Shown: positions 13,401 to 47,560 of the stretch, one piece after another
Numbering within the stretch: position 1 is the stretch's first letter
How the letters are laid out: every line of letters begins with the position of its first letter
Assembly (NCBI GenBank): GCA_947846985.1
Contig: CANTUZ010000001.1
Coordinates: forward strand, 4,013,504-4,077,503
Source: Fratercula arctica
Lineage: Eukaryota; Chordata; Aves; Charadriiformes; Alcidae
Reading direction: 5' to 3'
DNA length: 64,000 nt
The notes under the pieces: generated by a model
The model's database searches: none
Told to the model about the DNA's origin: nothing
Seen by the model: the letters and a program-made list of their open reading frames with translations, nothing else
Translations under genes and position numbers: made by a program

Positions 13401-13534
13401 GCTGTATCTTTTCATAGGACCATCAACACCGGCATTCTCTAAGTTGTATTTTCTTGTCTGGAGCTCAGTGGCCGTTTGAGCACCCATTTTTAGGGAGGGT
13501 AAATCATCTCTGATGGTGCTTAGGATCCTTGGGA
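10403..13534. other. Upstream or intronic unique sequence, 3 kb
   Basis: No gene recognised. 12.47-12.75 kb is relatively CpG-rich and 12.9-13.17 kb is rich in TAATT/ATTA words. A short GTTAAAACAGCCA duplication lies near 11131 and 11172. Confidence 0.5.
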
Positions 13535-14092
13535 TCATAGAACAGAATCATAGAATTGTCAGGGTTGGAAGGGACCTTAAAGACCATCTAGTTCCAGCCC
13601 CCTGCCATGGGCAGGGACACCTCCCACTAGACCAGGTTGCTCAGAGCCCCATCCAGCCTGGCCTTAAAAACTTCCAGGGATGGGGCTTCCACCACCTCTC
13701 TGGGCAACCTGTTCCAGTGTCTCACCGCCCTCATGGTGAAGAACTTCTTCCTAACGTCCAGTCTGAATCGCTCTATCTCTAGTTTAAATCCATTCCCTCT
13801 AGTCCTACTGTTATCTGACATCCTAAAAAGTCCCTCACCAGCTTTCTTGTAGGCCCCCTTAAGACACTGGTAGGCCACTATAAGGTCTCCTCGGAGCCTT
13901 CTTTTCTCCAGACTGAACAACCCCAACTCTCTCAGTCTGTCCTCACAGGAGAGGTGCTCCAGCCCTCTGATCATCCTCGTGGCCCTTCTCTGGACACGTT
14001 CCAGCACGTCCATATCTCTCTTGTAGTAGGGGCTCCAGAACTGGACGCAGTATTCCAGGTGGGGTCTCATGAGAGTGGAGTAGGGATCCTCC
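13535..14092 (-). mobile_element. CR1 LINE, minus orientation, with open ORF2 C-terminus
   Basis: Tail AATCATAGAATTGTCAGGGT, then the 3' UTR and about 150 codons of ORF2 on the - strand without interruption ([50 protein letters not shown]). The open frame suggests a comparatively young copy. The 5' break is near 14092. Confidence 0.93.
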
Positions 14093-15144
14093 AAGACAGG
14101 TTCTCCTTGGAGGTGAAGAGGCATGGATGGCTCTCTTGGCCAATGTAGGGTTAAGAACAACACATCAAAGCTTCCCTGCAGCCATAGCTTTTGGCTTTCC
14201 CTCCCATTCCTTGCTGTTCACCATCTGTGTCCAGACTAGGAGCATCCATGACCTGCTGGCTGCGGTGAGATGAAGAACAGGACGGACTTGCTGTTTGCTG
14301 AAGCCTTGGGTGCCATGGGGTGGTTTGAGCTGGTTCTGTGGTGGCTGATGCCTGAACCCAGAAGGTCCTGCGCGGGGGTGTGCTGCCCTCTCCTCTCGGG
14401 GTCGTGGCGCTGGGAGGGTGACGTGGTGTTTGCTTTTGGGAGAAGCACCCGCCTGGGTAAATGTTACTGCTCACCTGGTTTCTGTCTGCTGCACGGCAGG
14501 GAGGGGAGGAAGCCAAGGTGATGACCTTCTGTGATGAGAACGTCCCTGCTTGTCTCCTCCCCTTGCACATACAAACCCCAGGTCCTGTAATTCAGTCTGG
14601 CTGCAGAACAAGCTCTTTATCTCTTTCTGCTGTGTCTGCATGAAAAGAGAAACTAAGTTCAGTGCTTTTCTTGGCTTTTTGTGACCTAATTCCCACCGGT
14701 CTCTAGTTCATCACCCACCTCTGCGTGTGGGCATGGTGTTTCATGGCTCTGAGTGTACTTTGCACCCTGAAGGAGCTGCATTGTACGCCGGGGCCCCACT
14801 GTGCTCCGTGAAATCTTGGGGGGAGCTGCAGCCTTGCTGAAGCCTTGGTCCCTTGCTCCCACCTCAGGACAGGCAGAGCACCCAGGGAGTGTCATCCCTG
14901 CAGACTGAAGGACACACATTTTGACCAGGGCCAAAATGTGTGAATGGGAGCTCAGCAGCTTCAACAGGGACCGAAGAATCCAAGTGATTTTAATATTGGG
15001 AAGCTCTGGTCAAGGGGAATTGGGAAACCTTCCCCGAAGGTTTTGCTGGGGAGACTGACCCACGGATGAGTCTTACCCTGGTGGGATGAGCTCCACAGCG
15101 TTAGAGCAAGGAGGCAGTGCTGCCTTCCCCTGTGTGAGTGCAGC
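14093..15144. other. Unique sequence between CR1 copies
   Basis: Nothing recognisable as a gene, RNA or repeat. Confidence 0.5.
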
Positions 15145-15575
15145 AGAGGTCCATGAAGATCATTAAGGGACTGGAGCATCTTACACGAGGAGAGGCTGAG
15201 AGAGCTGGGACTCTTCAGTCTGGAGAAGAGAAGGCTCAGGGGGATAAATACCTGATGGCAGGGAATGAATAAGACAGAGACAGACTTCTCAGTGGTGCCC
15301 GGTGACAGGACAAGAGACAGTGAGCTCAAATTGAAAAACAGGAAATTCCATTTAAACATGAGAAAATACTTTTTTTTTACTGTGAGGGTGGTCCAAACAC
15401 TGGCACAGTTTGCCCAGAGACGTTGTGGAGTCTCCATCCCTGGAGGGGATTCAAAACCTGACTGGACATGGTCCTGGGGAATCTACTCTAGCTGACTCTG
15501 CTTTGAATAGGTGGGATGGACTGGATGATCTCCAGAAGTTCCTTTTAACCGCATTGATTTGGTGATTCTGTGCTT
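15145..15575 (+). mobile_element. CR1 LINE, 5'-truncated, decayed
   Basis: Begins with GATCATTAAGGGACTGGAGC and continues through ORF2-end residues [20 protein letters not shown]. It ends with a diverged 3' UTR (GGACTGGATGATCTCCAGAA) and GTGATTCTGT tail. Frameshifts mark it as old. Confidence 0.9.
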
Positions 15576-16424
15576 AGGATCACGGGGAGCTCAGTCATAG
15601 GGCTTGGGGTGCTACGTGGTCCTTCTGCAGGGAACCATGACTATCCCTCTCTGCCCTTTAAGGTGGAGTCCTGGGAAGACTCACTGAGCATTTTGCGATT
15701 TGCGCAAGTTTTGTGCAGAGCTCACGTGGTGTTTCCTTCCAGCCAGGCCTGTGTATTGTGCTGAGATGATTGTCATGCAAAACATCACTCCTTCTCCAAG
15801 GCCTGATGCACCTCCTGGCACCAGGCGTGCAAGATCCTGGGTCAAGGGAGAGGCTGTCAACCCCTGCCACAGCAGAGGATTGTGGCATTTAGCAGCCTTC
15901 GTGCTCCTAGGAAACTTCTAATTCAGCTGCCAACTGCCATGGGGTTTAGCACGTTATGAGGGAAGGAGGTTAAAAAGTCCACGGGCTGCTAAGTTTTAGA
16001 GCAAGTGTGTGTTTTCAGCCACCACCACGCTGGACCAAAAGCACCTTGAAACGCCACATCCAAGTGTGCACTTGAATGGGAAGCGCCTACTGCGGCATCT
16101 GAAGAGCTGCCTGAATGAATCCTTCAGTGACGATGTGCCCTTAGGGACCCATCTGCCTTAGTGGGAAGAGAAGCTGAGTCAAGTGAGAAGTGTGTTTTGC
16201 AGAGGGAACTTCCCTGGCTTGAGCGTTTCCAGCCGTGGCACCTTTGTTGCTGCCGTGGGTCCAAGAGAGCAGAGTCTAGTGAGCCGCACCCCTCGTCTGT
16301 GCCAGGACAGGCTGCTCTTTTGATGAGTACATAGGGTTTCCCTCTGTTAAAATGAGCAACCACGGGGTTTTAATTTGCAAACTCTTTCCTGGTGGTGGGG
16401 CCATCACAGCTAACTGGCGGCTCT

Positions 16425-16520
16425 GCTCTTAGGAAAGGTCTCTGAGCCCTCTAGGGCTCTTAGGAAAGGTCTCTGAGGTCCCTCAGAAACCGTAGGAAAG
16501 CTCTCTGAGGTCCCTCTACC
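16425..16520. repeat. Three-copy minisatellite, about 31-35 bp unit
   Basis: Units begin near 16425, 16456 and 16491. The shared core is TAGGAAAGGTCTCTGAGG, with GTCCCTC after it in copies two and three. Confidence 0.85.
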
Positions 16521-17193
16521 CTGTGCTAATTTCTGCCAAGCAGGATATGTTTTTCATGCTTTCATGTTCTCCCCTGTCTACATGATACCAAGCGACTCCT
16601 TTTTTTGTACACCGCAGATTCACCCGAGGGTAGAAAGGGCAATTGTGGCCCTCAAATGGGGCAAACACGGTGCCTCTGCCCCCCAGAGCAGGATTGCTAA
16701 AAGCTGATCTTGCAGACATCCCCATCACCAACAGACAGGACGGACGCATCCCCTGCTGCTGGGTGCTTCCTCGGGGGTATAAAAGAGGAGTTAAACTCCA
16801 CCGCTCCTCTTCCATCCCTCTCTGCGCTCAGCGATGCTGAGAAGTGCAGGTGGCTCTTGCCTTTGGTGGCTGTCAGCTTGCCTCCCTCTAGCGCTTATCC
16901 CAACCTCCTGCAATGCCAGCAGCTGGCAGGGGAATAGTCCTCTCCCTTGGGTGCGACCCCTGCCCAGTTCGTGTCTGGATGGAGCTCAGGTGATTTTTTT
17001 AGGTGGACGGTGCTGGCTGGGTTAGGTGGGGATAGAAGGAGGTGCTTACAAAGCAGTGATTCCTTTTCCTCGCTGTGATGGGGAGAGGCGATGCAAGTCC
17101 CGTTGTGCAAAGTTTGGGGGGAACGTTATTCTGGGTGCAGCCAGCCTGAAAAACTGGGAGGTGTGGGGGAAGAAAGAAAGTCTGCTTTTCCTT

Positions 17194-17208
17194 CCCCCCC
17201 CCCCCCCC
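17194..17208. repeat. Poly-C run
   Basis: Fifteen C in a row, immediately followed by ACCCC. Confidence 0.95.
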
Positions 17209-17333
17209 ACCCCTTCAAATTAAACATAATAACAACAGGGAAAAGATTCTTTCAGCTCTTCGCCTGTCCCATCCACCCCCAGCCTCCAGCTGGATGTGAC
17301 CTTCCAAACTGTACTGATCAGGAGAAAAGATAT

Positions 17334-17355
17334 AAAAAAAAAAAAAAAAAAAAAA
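17334..17355. repeat. Poly-A run
   Basis: 22 A residues, with no recognisable SINE or retrocopy body upstream. Confidence 0.95.
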
Positions 17356-18218
17356 GCGGTGTTTCACATGGAGCTTGCTCAACACCTTCTGTTATTTAAG
17401 TGCTTTCTTGGCCAGGCTCTAAGAGGGAGTGGGAAGAAGGGAGGGCAGCCTGGCAGGAGCCAGGCAGAGGGAAGGCGATGTGGTTGGAGGGATGAGCTCA
17501 CCTCCTAGCTGCCTCCTACCCAAGTTTCTCCATTTGTGGTGCCCGTGCACAATCCACCATGCTGGTTTTGGTGTCAGAATGAGCATTTAATCCTCCCGGC
17601 CCAGCTGCAAAACTTGTGGCTCACTGAAAATTCTCCATCTGGAAGGACAGACCTCCTGGGTGAGGACACTCGGCTTCTTGAAACCATGGCTGAGCCCTCA
17701 ATCTGTGTTGAGCTTTCCCGGATGAACTCTCTGATTTAGGCTCTGTGATTCCTCATCTAGATGCCTGGCTCTGCCCTGCTGCTGCAGGGTTTTATTTTTG
17801 GATGGATCCACAAGTTCCAATATGGGAGTCAGTGGGTTGGGGTGCTGCTCTCATGCTCTCCAGAGCAAAATAAGAGAGGGAGAAGCTTGTAAAGGAGTAG
17901 AGAAAGCTGAAGGGCTTATGAGAAATAACAAAGAGTGGACTTAGAAGAGGGGATGGGTCACTAGGGCTGCAATGGTGTGAAAACGTACCGTTATCACCAG
18001 GGATAAATACAGCGAAGCAGTGCTGATGCTGCAGCAGAATAGGGATTAGGTCTGGCGTCACTTCAGCAGGGATGCTGCCCATGTCTTGGGGAGACAGAAG
18101 GCAAGACAAGGTCCTCCTGCCCCCCGGCATGACCAGTGAGGCCAACAGAAAGCTGCAGGTGGGATTTAAATGGAGCCTGAGGAAGAGAGAGAGATATTTT
18201 CCTTTGCCAAGAAGGTAA

Positions 18219-41004
<22,786 letters not shown>

Positions 41005-41052
41005 GTACTCAAGGACTCTTCTTCTGGTGCCACATATGTGTATATAAACATG

Positions 41053-41088
41053 CACACATACATACATATATATATACACACACACACA
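41053..41088. repeat. Mixed CATA/TA/CA microsatellite in CAPN5 3' UTR
   Basis: CACATACATACATA, then TA units, then CA units, starting about 50 bp after the CAPN5 stop. Confidence 0.9.
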
Positions 41089-42802
41089 GCCTACCTACCA
41101 TCTGCGAGGTGTATATGAACTATGCATGCATTCCACTCAAAGGAGCCAATCTTGTGTTTTCAATGTTAAAAAATGGTGCCTTTTTGGGGAACCGCAATGA
41201 TCCTTCTTCTGGCGTCCTCCACAGCCCTCATCGCCGTCCCGTGCCCTGTGGGATCGCTGTGGACGTGCTGTGTGTCCTGACAGCCGGAGCACGATGCCCT
41301 GATGCTGTTTGTTTACACAGGCTGGCACGCAGGTGCCACCACGCACACGTGTGGCCACTGCGGTCCCACCAGCTGCTTCAATGCACCTTCAATGTGTCTG
41401 CTTGATTTTAGAGTAGCGTGTGTGGAGTCGTCGCCCATGAAACTGCCATGTAATTGCTTCTCTGTGGAGGCACCTCAGGCAAAGGAGAAGTGGAAAAAGA
41501 GATTGGGGCCTTTTGGATGTTTCCTGGGTATGGGTTTGCATACTGCAACTGGAAGGACAATGCGCCAAGGCAATCCCACATCCACAGGGGTAACAAGACT
41601 AAAGGCTCCATCATTTTAGGGACAAGCTGTCTCCTCCTGAGTCTTGTTCAACCCCATGCAGCTCTGAAGGATGCAAAGATGCCAACAACCATGGTGGGTC
41701 AGGTTTTTGAATCAGTCTGGACTCAGCTCCTGCGTGTGCCTCTCGAACTGCCGCGGTGCCTGCTGTCTCCATGTCTTCATGCCGTCCCCATCCCAAGAAC
41801 TCACCCCAGTAGCTGGGTTGGATTGTCTGCTGGGGCCGTTCAGTGTTAAGATAAGAGGAGATGAGTTCCTCTGAAGGCTAAAGCATCAGGTCCACGGGAT
41901 GGGGAGCTTTGCTCAACGGGCTCCATCTTTACTGCTGCATACAGTGCATCATTTCTCAGTGCCTCACTTTCCCAAATTCTTTTTAAAAATGGTGGTATTT
42001 TAGCTTGTACTGGAGGAGAGAAGAGGAGTGCTGCTCCCAGTGCAGCCTGAAAGTGCTGGGAATATTTAGTTCATACCAGTGTCCATCTCTCACCCTTAAT
42101 TTCCAGTCTCTGGGCCTGGAGGATGAGTTGCACAGTGCTAGAGCCAGTCTCACAAGCACAACCCAAACCCATCCTTGGGGCCACATCTAGGGCCATGCTC
42201 TGCTCCTGTTTGCCATGAAGACTGGGTTTATCTTCCTTATTCCACTGGGTGGCAGAATCCGGCTTCTTATAAACCATCCCCGGGTAAGCCAAACAACAAA
42301 CCCTTGTCTGGCCTTTCAGCGGCTGATCAGGGCAGGTTTCAAAGCATTTTTTTTCTCCTGTGGTTTGGGTTGTTTGTTTTTTTTTTTTTTATTCATGTGC
42401 CTTTAAAAATGGTGCAAGGTAAGGGTTTTTTTCTGACAGATTTTCTAACAAATGTATCTTTTGCGGTCACCCGCATGCAAGTGGAAATGAACACCTATGA
42501 TGTAAACTTGTCATCTTGGTAAATTGTGGCCTGAGCACAGTTCTCTGCCTGCAAGGACAAGCGAACACGAAAGCCTTGTTTTGCCACGGCAAGTCGGGTT
42601 TCTGTTTGTCCTACGAAATGCCCATGTTTGTGCTGCAAGTCTGCATTTATTTTTTTTAAAGTCCCTAAAGATCTGCTAAATCTATAACATGGTAAGATGT
42701 TCCCTGAAGTCACATTAGCTGCCAGTTCAATTCTTGGTGCATCCAGAAGCATGGAGTACAATTTCATGGATTTCTGCAGGCTGTTGTTCCCCTTTCTTCA
42801 TT

Positions 42803-42968
42803 GAATCACAGAATGGTTTGGGTTGGAAGGGACCTTAAAGATCATCCTAGTTCCACCCCCCTGCCCTGGGCAGGGACACCTCCCACTAGACCAGGTTCCT
42901 CCAATCCCCGTCCAACCCAGCCTTGAACACCTCCAGGGATGGGGCAGCCACAGCTTCTCTGGGCAACC
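42803..42968 (-). mobile_element. CR1 LINE 3' end, antisense within the CAPN5 3' UTR
   Basis: Reads GAATCACAGAATGGTTTGGG and GGGACCTTAAAGATCATCCT, then the GGGCAGGGACACCTCCCACT segment, and stops at GGGCAACC. About 165 bp; same 3' type as the copies at 2206 and 3682. Confidence 0.92.
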
Positions 42969-43805
42969 TTTATCTTCAGAGTTTACCTCCTGTGGTTATG
43001 AATTGGATTTTTGACCAAATTGCTCATTTTCTTAGGTCTTGTTTTCCAAGCTTAGAGCTCTAGCAAGCTGTGGTCCACAGAAGGCTCTTTCCAAACCTCA
43101 GTTATTCCTGCCTTGTGCTGGGCACCCTCCAACTCCCGGTGCCATCACTGGGACCCGGTTTAGTTCAGCATCTTGCAGAATTGGCTTAAATGCTCCTAAT
43201 TTGGTAAAGTGGCATTTTGACCCCAACGTCAAAGCAAATCCTTGAATGTGGGCAGACCGATTCAGAGATATTTTGACTTTATTCTGGTTTGTTTTTTTTT
43301 TTTTCATTGGACTCATCACTGAAAATAAATGGAAGCATCATTGTGGAGCTAGAAGGCATGATTTAGGTCTTAGGAGACGATCTCACAGTACGTGAGAGGA
43401 ACTGTGATGCCCAAAGATACCTCACCTGGCGGGGGGAAGCTCTTTAGCTAAGGGAGGACATCACAGGAGCATCGCACCATCATCAGCAGATGGGGTTGCC
43501 CAGCCTGCCCGCCTTGTTTTCTCAGGAAATCAGGCTACCGATAGCTTCAGCAAACGAGAGCCATTTGGCCAGGAGTGCCCTGCCGTGTGCCAAACTGCAC
43601 CGTGATCCCCAAGGAACGGCACTGAAGCTTGCCAAGGAGTAGCGATGCCCTGGTAACTGTGGGCAGCCTCCTTGCTTCCTACTTGAGAGAACCAAGCCAT
43701 AATGAGAGGAAAGGCAGCTTCTTAATAGCTGCTTCTTCAGAAAAAAAAAAAAATCATCATGCTATATCAGGACCAAAATGTCTTAATATTAGTAATATTT
43801 TTCCT

Positions 43806-43822
43806 TTTTTTTTTTTTTTTTT
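43806..43822. repeat. Poly-T run in presumed CAPN5 3' UTR
   Basis: About 17 T; similar shorter T or A runs occur near 42378, 43292 and 43740. Confidence 0.85.
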
Positions 43823-44294
43823 AACTTTTGAAAAGTTAAAGCAGAAGCCTTCTTTCCCCTACATTTCCAATGGGATAGCAAAAATTACCTCTTTGCTTTT
43901 TGGTTTTTTATTTTTTGGTCTTGTTTGTAGAGCAGATGGAGTTACTGAAATGCCATTCCTCATGTTGATGCCTTTTCTCTTTGAATGAAGTAAACGGAAA
44001 TATTCAGGGTTTTTCTCGTCTGAGGGGAGGGCAGATCTGATAAGCACTTTCCAGTCCCTCCCAGGTGGTGCAGGACGTGTCTCTGATTTATTTTCCTTTT
44101 CTTTTGTTAGTCATTTCAATGGTTGCAAGTAGCCTGCCATTACACTCTGTGAAATCCATTTCTTTTTGACATCTGCATGTTAAAACAGGCTATGACATGT
44201 CTTCATCTCCAAAGGCACTGATGTGTCGTGTTGCACAAGATCAGAGAGTGGTCCAAACAGAAAGCCAACGTTGTACAGCTGTAAACCTCCTATA

Positions 44295-44300
44295 AATAAA
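44295..44300 (+). terminator. CAPN5: Likely distal CAPN5 polyadenylation signal
   Basis: Canonical AATAAA with a T/GT-rich downstream element (TTGTGTATATTTTATT). An upstream AATAAA at 43324-43329 could serve as an alternative proximal site. Confidence 0.5.
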
Positions 44301-44320
44301 TTGTGTATATTTTATTCAGA

Positions 44321-47160
44321 CTCCCTGCCTTTCAACTGCTGTGTTCTTCCAGAATGCTTTTGGTGGGCACCAGGTGGCTCTGCAGAGCCTTTTTAATTTG
44401 CTTGATGCGCTAAATTCCATTCGAATTGTTTTCTCTGCGGACGTTGAGACTGAGGCAAGGCAACCTGCATGAAGGTTCACTGGGAAAAGCCAGGGAGGAG
44501 AAGTGTAACCCCCTCTGACTGTAAAACCTTTGCATCCTGTGCCTCAAAGTGCAGGCAACTTGGGTTTTGGGGCCTCACCTGACTTGGAAAAAGCTCTGCA
44601 CGTTGAAAAAAATTTTTAAAAAAGGATTATGGGGAAAGCAGCAGGAGGATGTGATTTTAGGGACTGCTTTCCCTCAAAGAACAAACATGCAGATTGCATG
44701 TTGGGAGCATTTGGGAATCGAAAAGCCTGTCCCTGCCCATGAGAGGCTCCAATGTTGCTGCTGTAACACACGTCCCAACGTGCTGGGTCTTGCTCCCATC
44801 TCAGCTTCCAGGTCCCAGCTCCATCAGCTGCCTGTGCTCGAGGTCTTTGCAGCATGGAGGAGCTGTGCCCTTCTGCAGTCTGTCCTCAGGAGCCCAAAGC
44901 AGGCATCTGGAAAAAGCCTTTTTATTGTGGGGTGGGGGCACCCATCCGGATCCTCCTGCTCATCTGCTGGGACAATGTCACCAAACCCTAGACAGAGAAA
45001 GGAACATCCTACTCCTCTGCCTCCATCACTGAAACAGCTTGCAAGGAGCATTCTTCAGGGGGGAGCCTCACAAGCATCTCAACCTCACAAACATCCTAAC
45101 ACTGTCCTGGAGGACGTCCTGAGCAGTAGACATGGCTGAGCACCCGTGGGGCTGTGATACTTGTTGCTGGACATAGCACAAGAGCTCTGGTGTAGACCAG
45201 GTGGCTTTACCGAGTCCTGCTTTGTGCACATTCAAAAAAAAAAATGGTCTATGCAAACCTGGGTGAGCCACAAATCATCCTGTTGGCATGGGGTATCATG
45301 CTTCCCCACCAGCACCCACCAGTTTATCTGGTACTGGGACAGTAGGCTTGAAAGTGGAGGTTGCTTTGTAACCTTGCCTGTCCCTGTGCTGGTGGTGCAC
45401 AGCATCACGTGGGCTGGCAACGTGGGCAGGGCTGCTGGAATTAGCGTGGGACCTCAGCACATCAGCGTGGAGATGTGGGGAGCTTGTGCATGTTCGGAGA
45501 CCAGCAGCGGGGAGCAGAGTGGTGCACAGCTCCAGGCGGGATCCAGCCCAGGCTCCCCAAGGGTCCTGCAGCATCTCCTCATCCCTCCAGCACTGTCATC
45601 GGGCAGGGATTCCCACTAACTAACATTAAACTCACTAAACTGACACTTCAGAGTCTCCTTTTGACCTGCAAGAGCATCTTCAAGAGGAACAGACATCCTG
45701 CCATCATTGCAAGATGAGGCTAGGATATTTCTCTTTCACCCTGGTCCCCTTCATCCTGGTCCCACCCTAACACCCATATACAGTCCTCCCATATGGATAT
45801 GAGCCTCATGCTGCCCAAGACCGGAGACCAAGCAAGAAAGGCTACAGAGGTACCAGGGCTTTCAGCAAGGGAGTGGGTTAATTGCCTGTCCCTCAGAGCT
45901 GCTCAGGTGCTACCACCTCCTTGGCCAATGTTCCAGGTATTAAATACCCCGGGATTAACCCATGACCTGCAGCTGTGACAGTCTGCTGAGTAGGAGTCAT
46001 CCAAAGTCTCCTCGAGCTCTTCAAATCCCACCTTCAAACCCAGAGATGCAGGCAGAGGAGCAGTTCCAGCCCCGTGTCCCTGGTAGAGCCTCCCTCGCTG
46101 CCTTTCCACGCACCCGCGGGACATGCTGGGCACAAGAAAAGGCTGGACCCTTTCCAGGCACATCGGATGTGGTCCAGAGGGAAGCAATTCCCAGGCACAG
46201 GCAGCATCTGCCCTCGCATCCACACAGACCCCATTGGCACAGTGAGTAGGGCTTGAGGGAAACCGGGCGTGGCCCCAGGTGGGCACAAATCATTTCTTTT
46301 GAGCTTAAAGTCAACCAAGTCTGTTCATAGCTGGTTCCTACGAGAGGGCTGGGCAGCTGCGGGGAGTTTCGAAGGGTTAGGAAAGGGTCAGGGTGGTTGC
46401 GAGGTGATTTCTCCCACATTTTGAGCAGAGTTTGGAGGAAGGAGGCTCCCTCTCATCGCTCCTTACTTCTGCAGCATCACCAAAAAAATTCAGCCATCCT
46501 GGTCCCCAGGAGGGCTCCACGTCCCCTTGTTCCAAAGCGGAGCTTAGAAACATCTGGTGTGTTAACCCTGCTGCAAAAAAAAGGGCGTGTTTTGCATCAT
46601 TCAGTAACTAAGATGCTGTGCTTTGTACCGAAGTAAGAAACCTCAGTGGTGGCTCATAGCACAGCTAAAAGCCAGCCCCACCTTTCCCAGCAGGAAGGAG
46701 AAAAGACACTAGCCCAGATTTGGGCAGGGAGTCACCAGGTCAGAGTTAAGCTTCTAGGCAAAACCTCAGCTCTGACTTTCCTGGTCCTCAAGTGTTTTTC
46801 TCTCCCAGTTTCCACATTTACAGGCGCAGGCTGGTGCATTCAAACCAGAATGCCTGACAGCACCTGTCCCCGTCCCACAGGACCTCAGTATGGTCCCTTG
46901 CACATCCCTGAGACCTCTTTGCATGGGGAAAGCGATCCTCCCAGCCCCCCCTTTGCCCGAGAAGCCATCAGGACTCTGCACAGCCAGGACTTGAAAATGC
47001 AGCTTAAATCGCCGCAGGGCTCTTCGTGGGTATCATAGTCGGGGGTGGATCCCAGGGATGCAGGAGGGGTGTTGAGGGATGCTTGGGGAGCGTGGTCCTT
47101 ACGGTGTCCCCGGGCTGGAGGTATCACACAGACACAGAGACACACACACACACATCAGGG
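44321..47160. other. Intergenic sequence after CAPN5
   Basis: No exon or CR1 recognised. Short (AC)n at about 47141-47154. Likely the CAPN5-MYO7A intergenic spacer by synteny. Confidence 0.45.
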
Positions 47161-47560
47161 GCTGGCTGTATCCCGGCTCCTCCCCCGCTAAGAGGCTCAG
47201 CGGCGGGCAGGGCAGGCGCTGCCCTCGCTCGGTGCCGGAGGCAGCGCGGCTCCGCGCCGGCCACCAGCGCCCCTTCCCCGGCTCCGGCCCCGGCCATGCC
47301 CCGCTAAGGTAGGGCTGAACCCGGGAGGGACCGGGCCGAGGGCTGGGGACGCTCCGGGTGGGATGCGATGGGTGGCAATGGGGGTGCAGTGGGGCGCGGT
47401 GGGGGTGGGATGGATGGGGTTCATCAAGGATGGCCGGGAACCGTCTCCGGCGCCCGGATCCAACCTGGGGAAGGGGCTGGGCTCGATGGGAGGGAGGGAG
47501 GGACGCGACACGACCGCAGACCTGCCAGAAATGCCCAGCGACCCTGAGCCAGCTCGGCTC
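47161..47560 (+). promoter_or_regulatory. CpG-rich block, candidate MYO7A promoter and noncoding first exon
   Basis: The strongest GC/CpG cluster in the window (CGGCGGGCAGGGCAGG, GCAGCGCGGCTCCGCGCCGG). It ends its densest part at CTAAG/GTAGGG (47304-47314), a good splice donor. A tiny ATG-CCC-CGC-TAA frame lies just before. In other vertebrates MYO7A follows CAPN5 on the same strand within a few kilobases and starts with a noncoding exon. I did not find the MYO7A start-codon exon, so this is inference. Confidence 0.35.

Larger units (their letters stand above)
41005..44320 (+). other. CAPN5: CAPN5 3' UTR (inferred)
   Basis: The 3.3 kb after the stop have no coding potential and contain a (TA/CA) repeat, an antisense CR1 fragment and several T-rich runs. 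Canonical AATAAA signals occur at 43324-43329 and 44295-44300; the second is followed within 30 bases by a GT/T-rich stretch, so cleavage near 44320 is the best guess. The UTR length is inferred from sequence only. Confidence 0.55.

Noticed and set aside
13627..14163. 178-residue minus-strand frame
   Set aside because: It is the CR1 ORF2 C-terminus with a chance start codon, not a host gene.
16425..16520. CRISPR-like repeats
   Set aside because: Only three decaying tandem units without regular spacers, in a vertebrate genome.
17334..17355. Poly-A run as the tail of a processed pseudogene
   Set aside because: No recognisable gene body lies upstream and no flanking duplication was seen.
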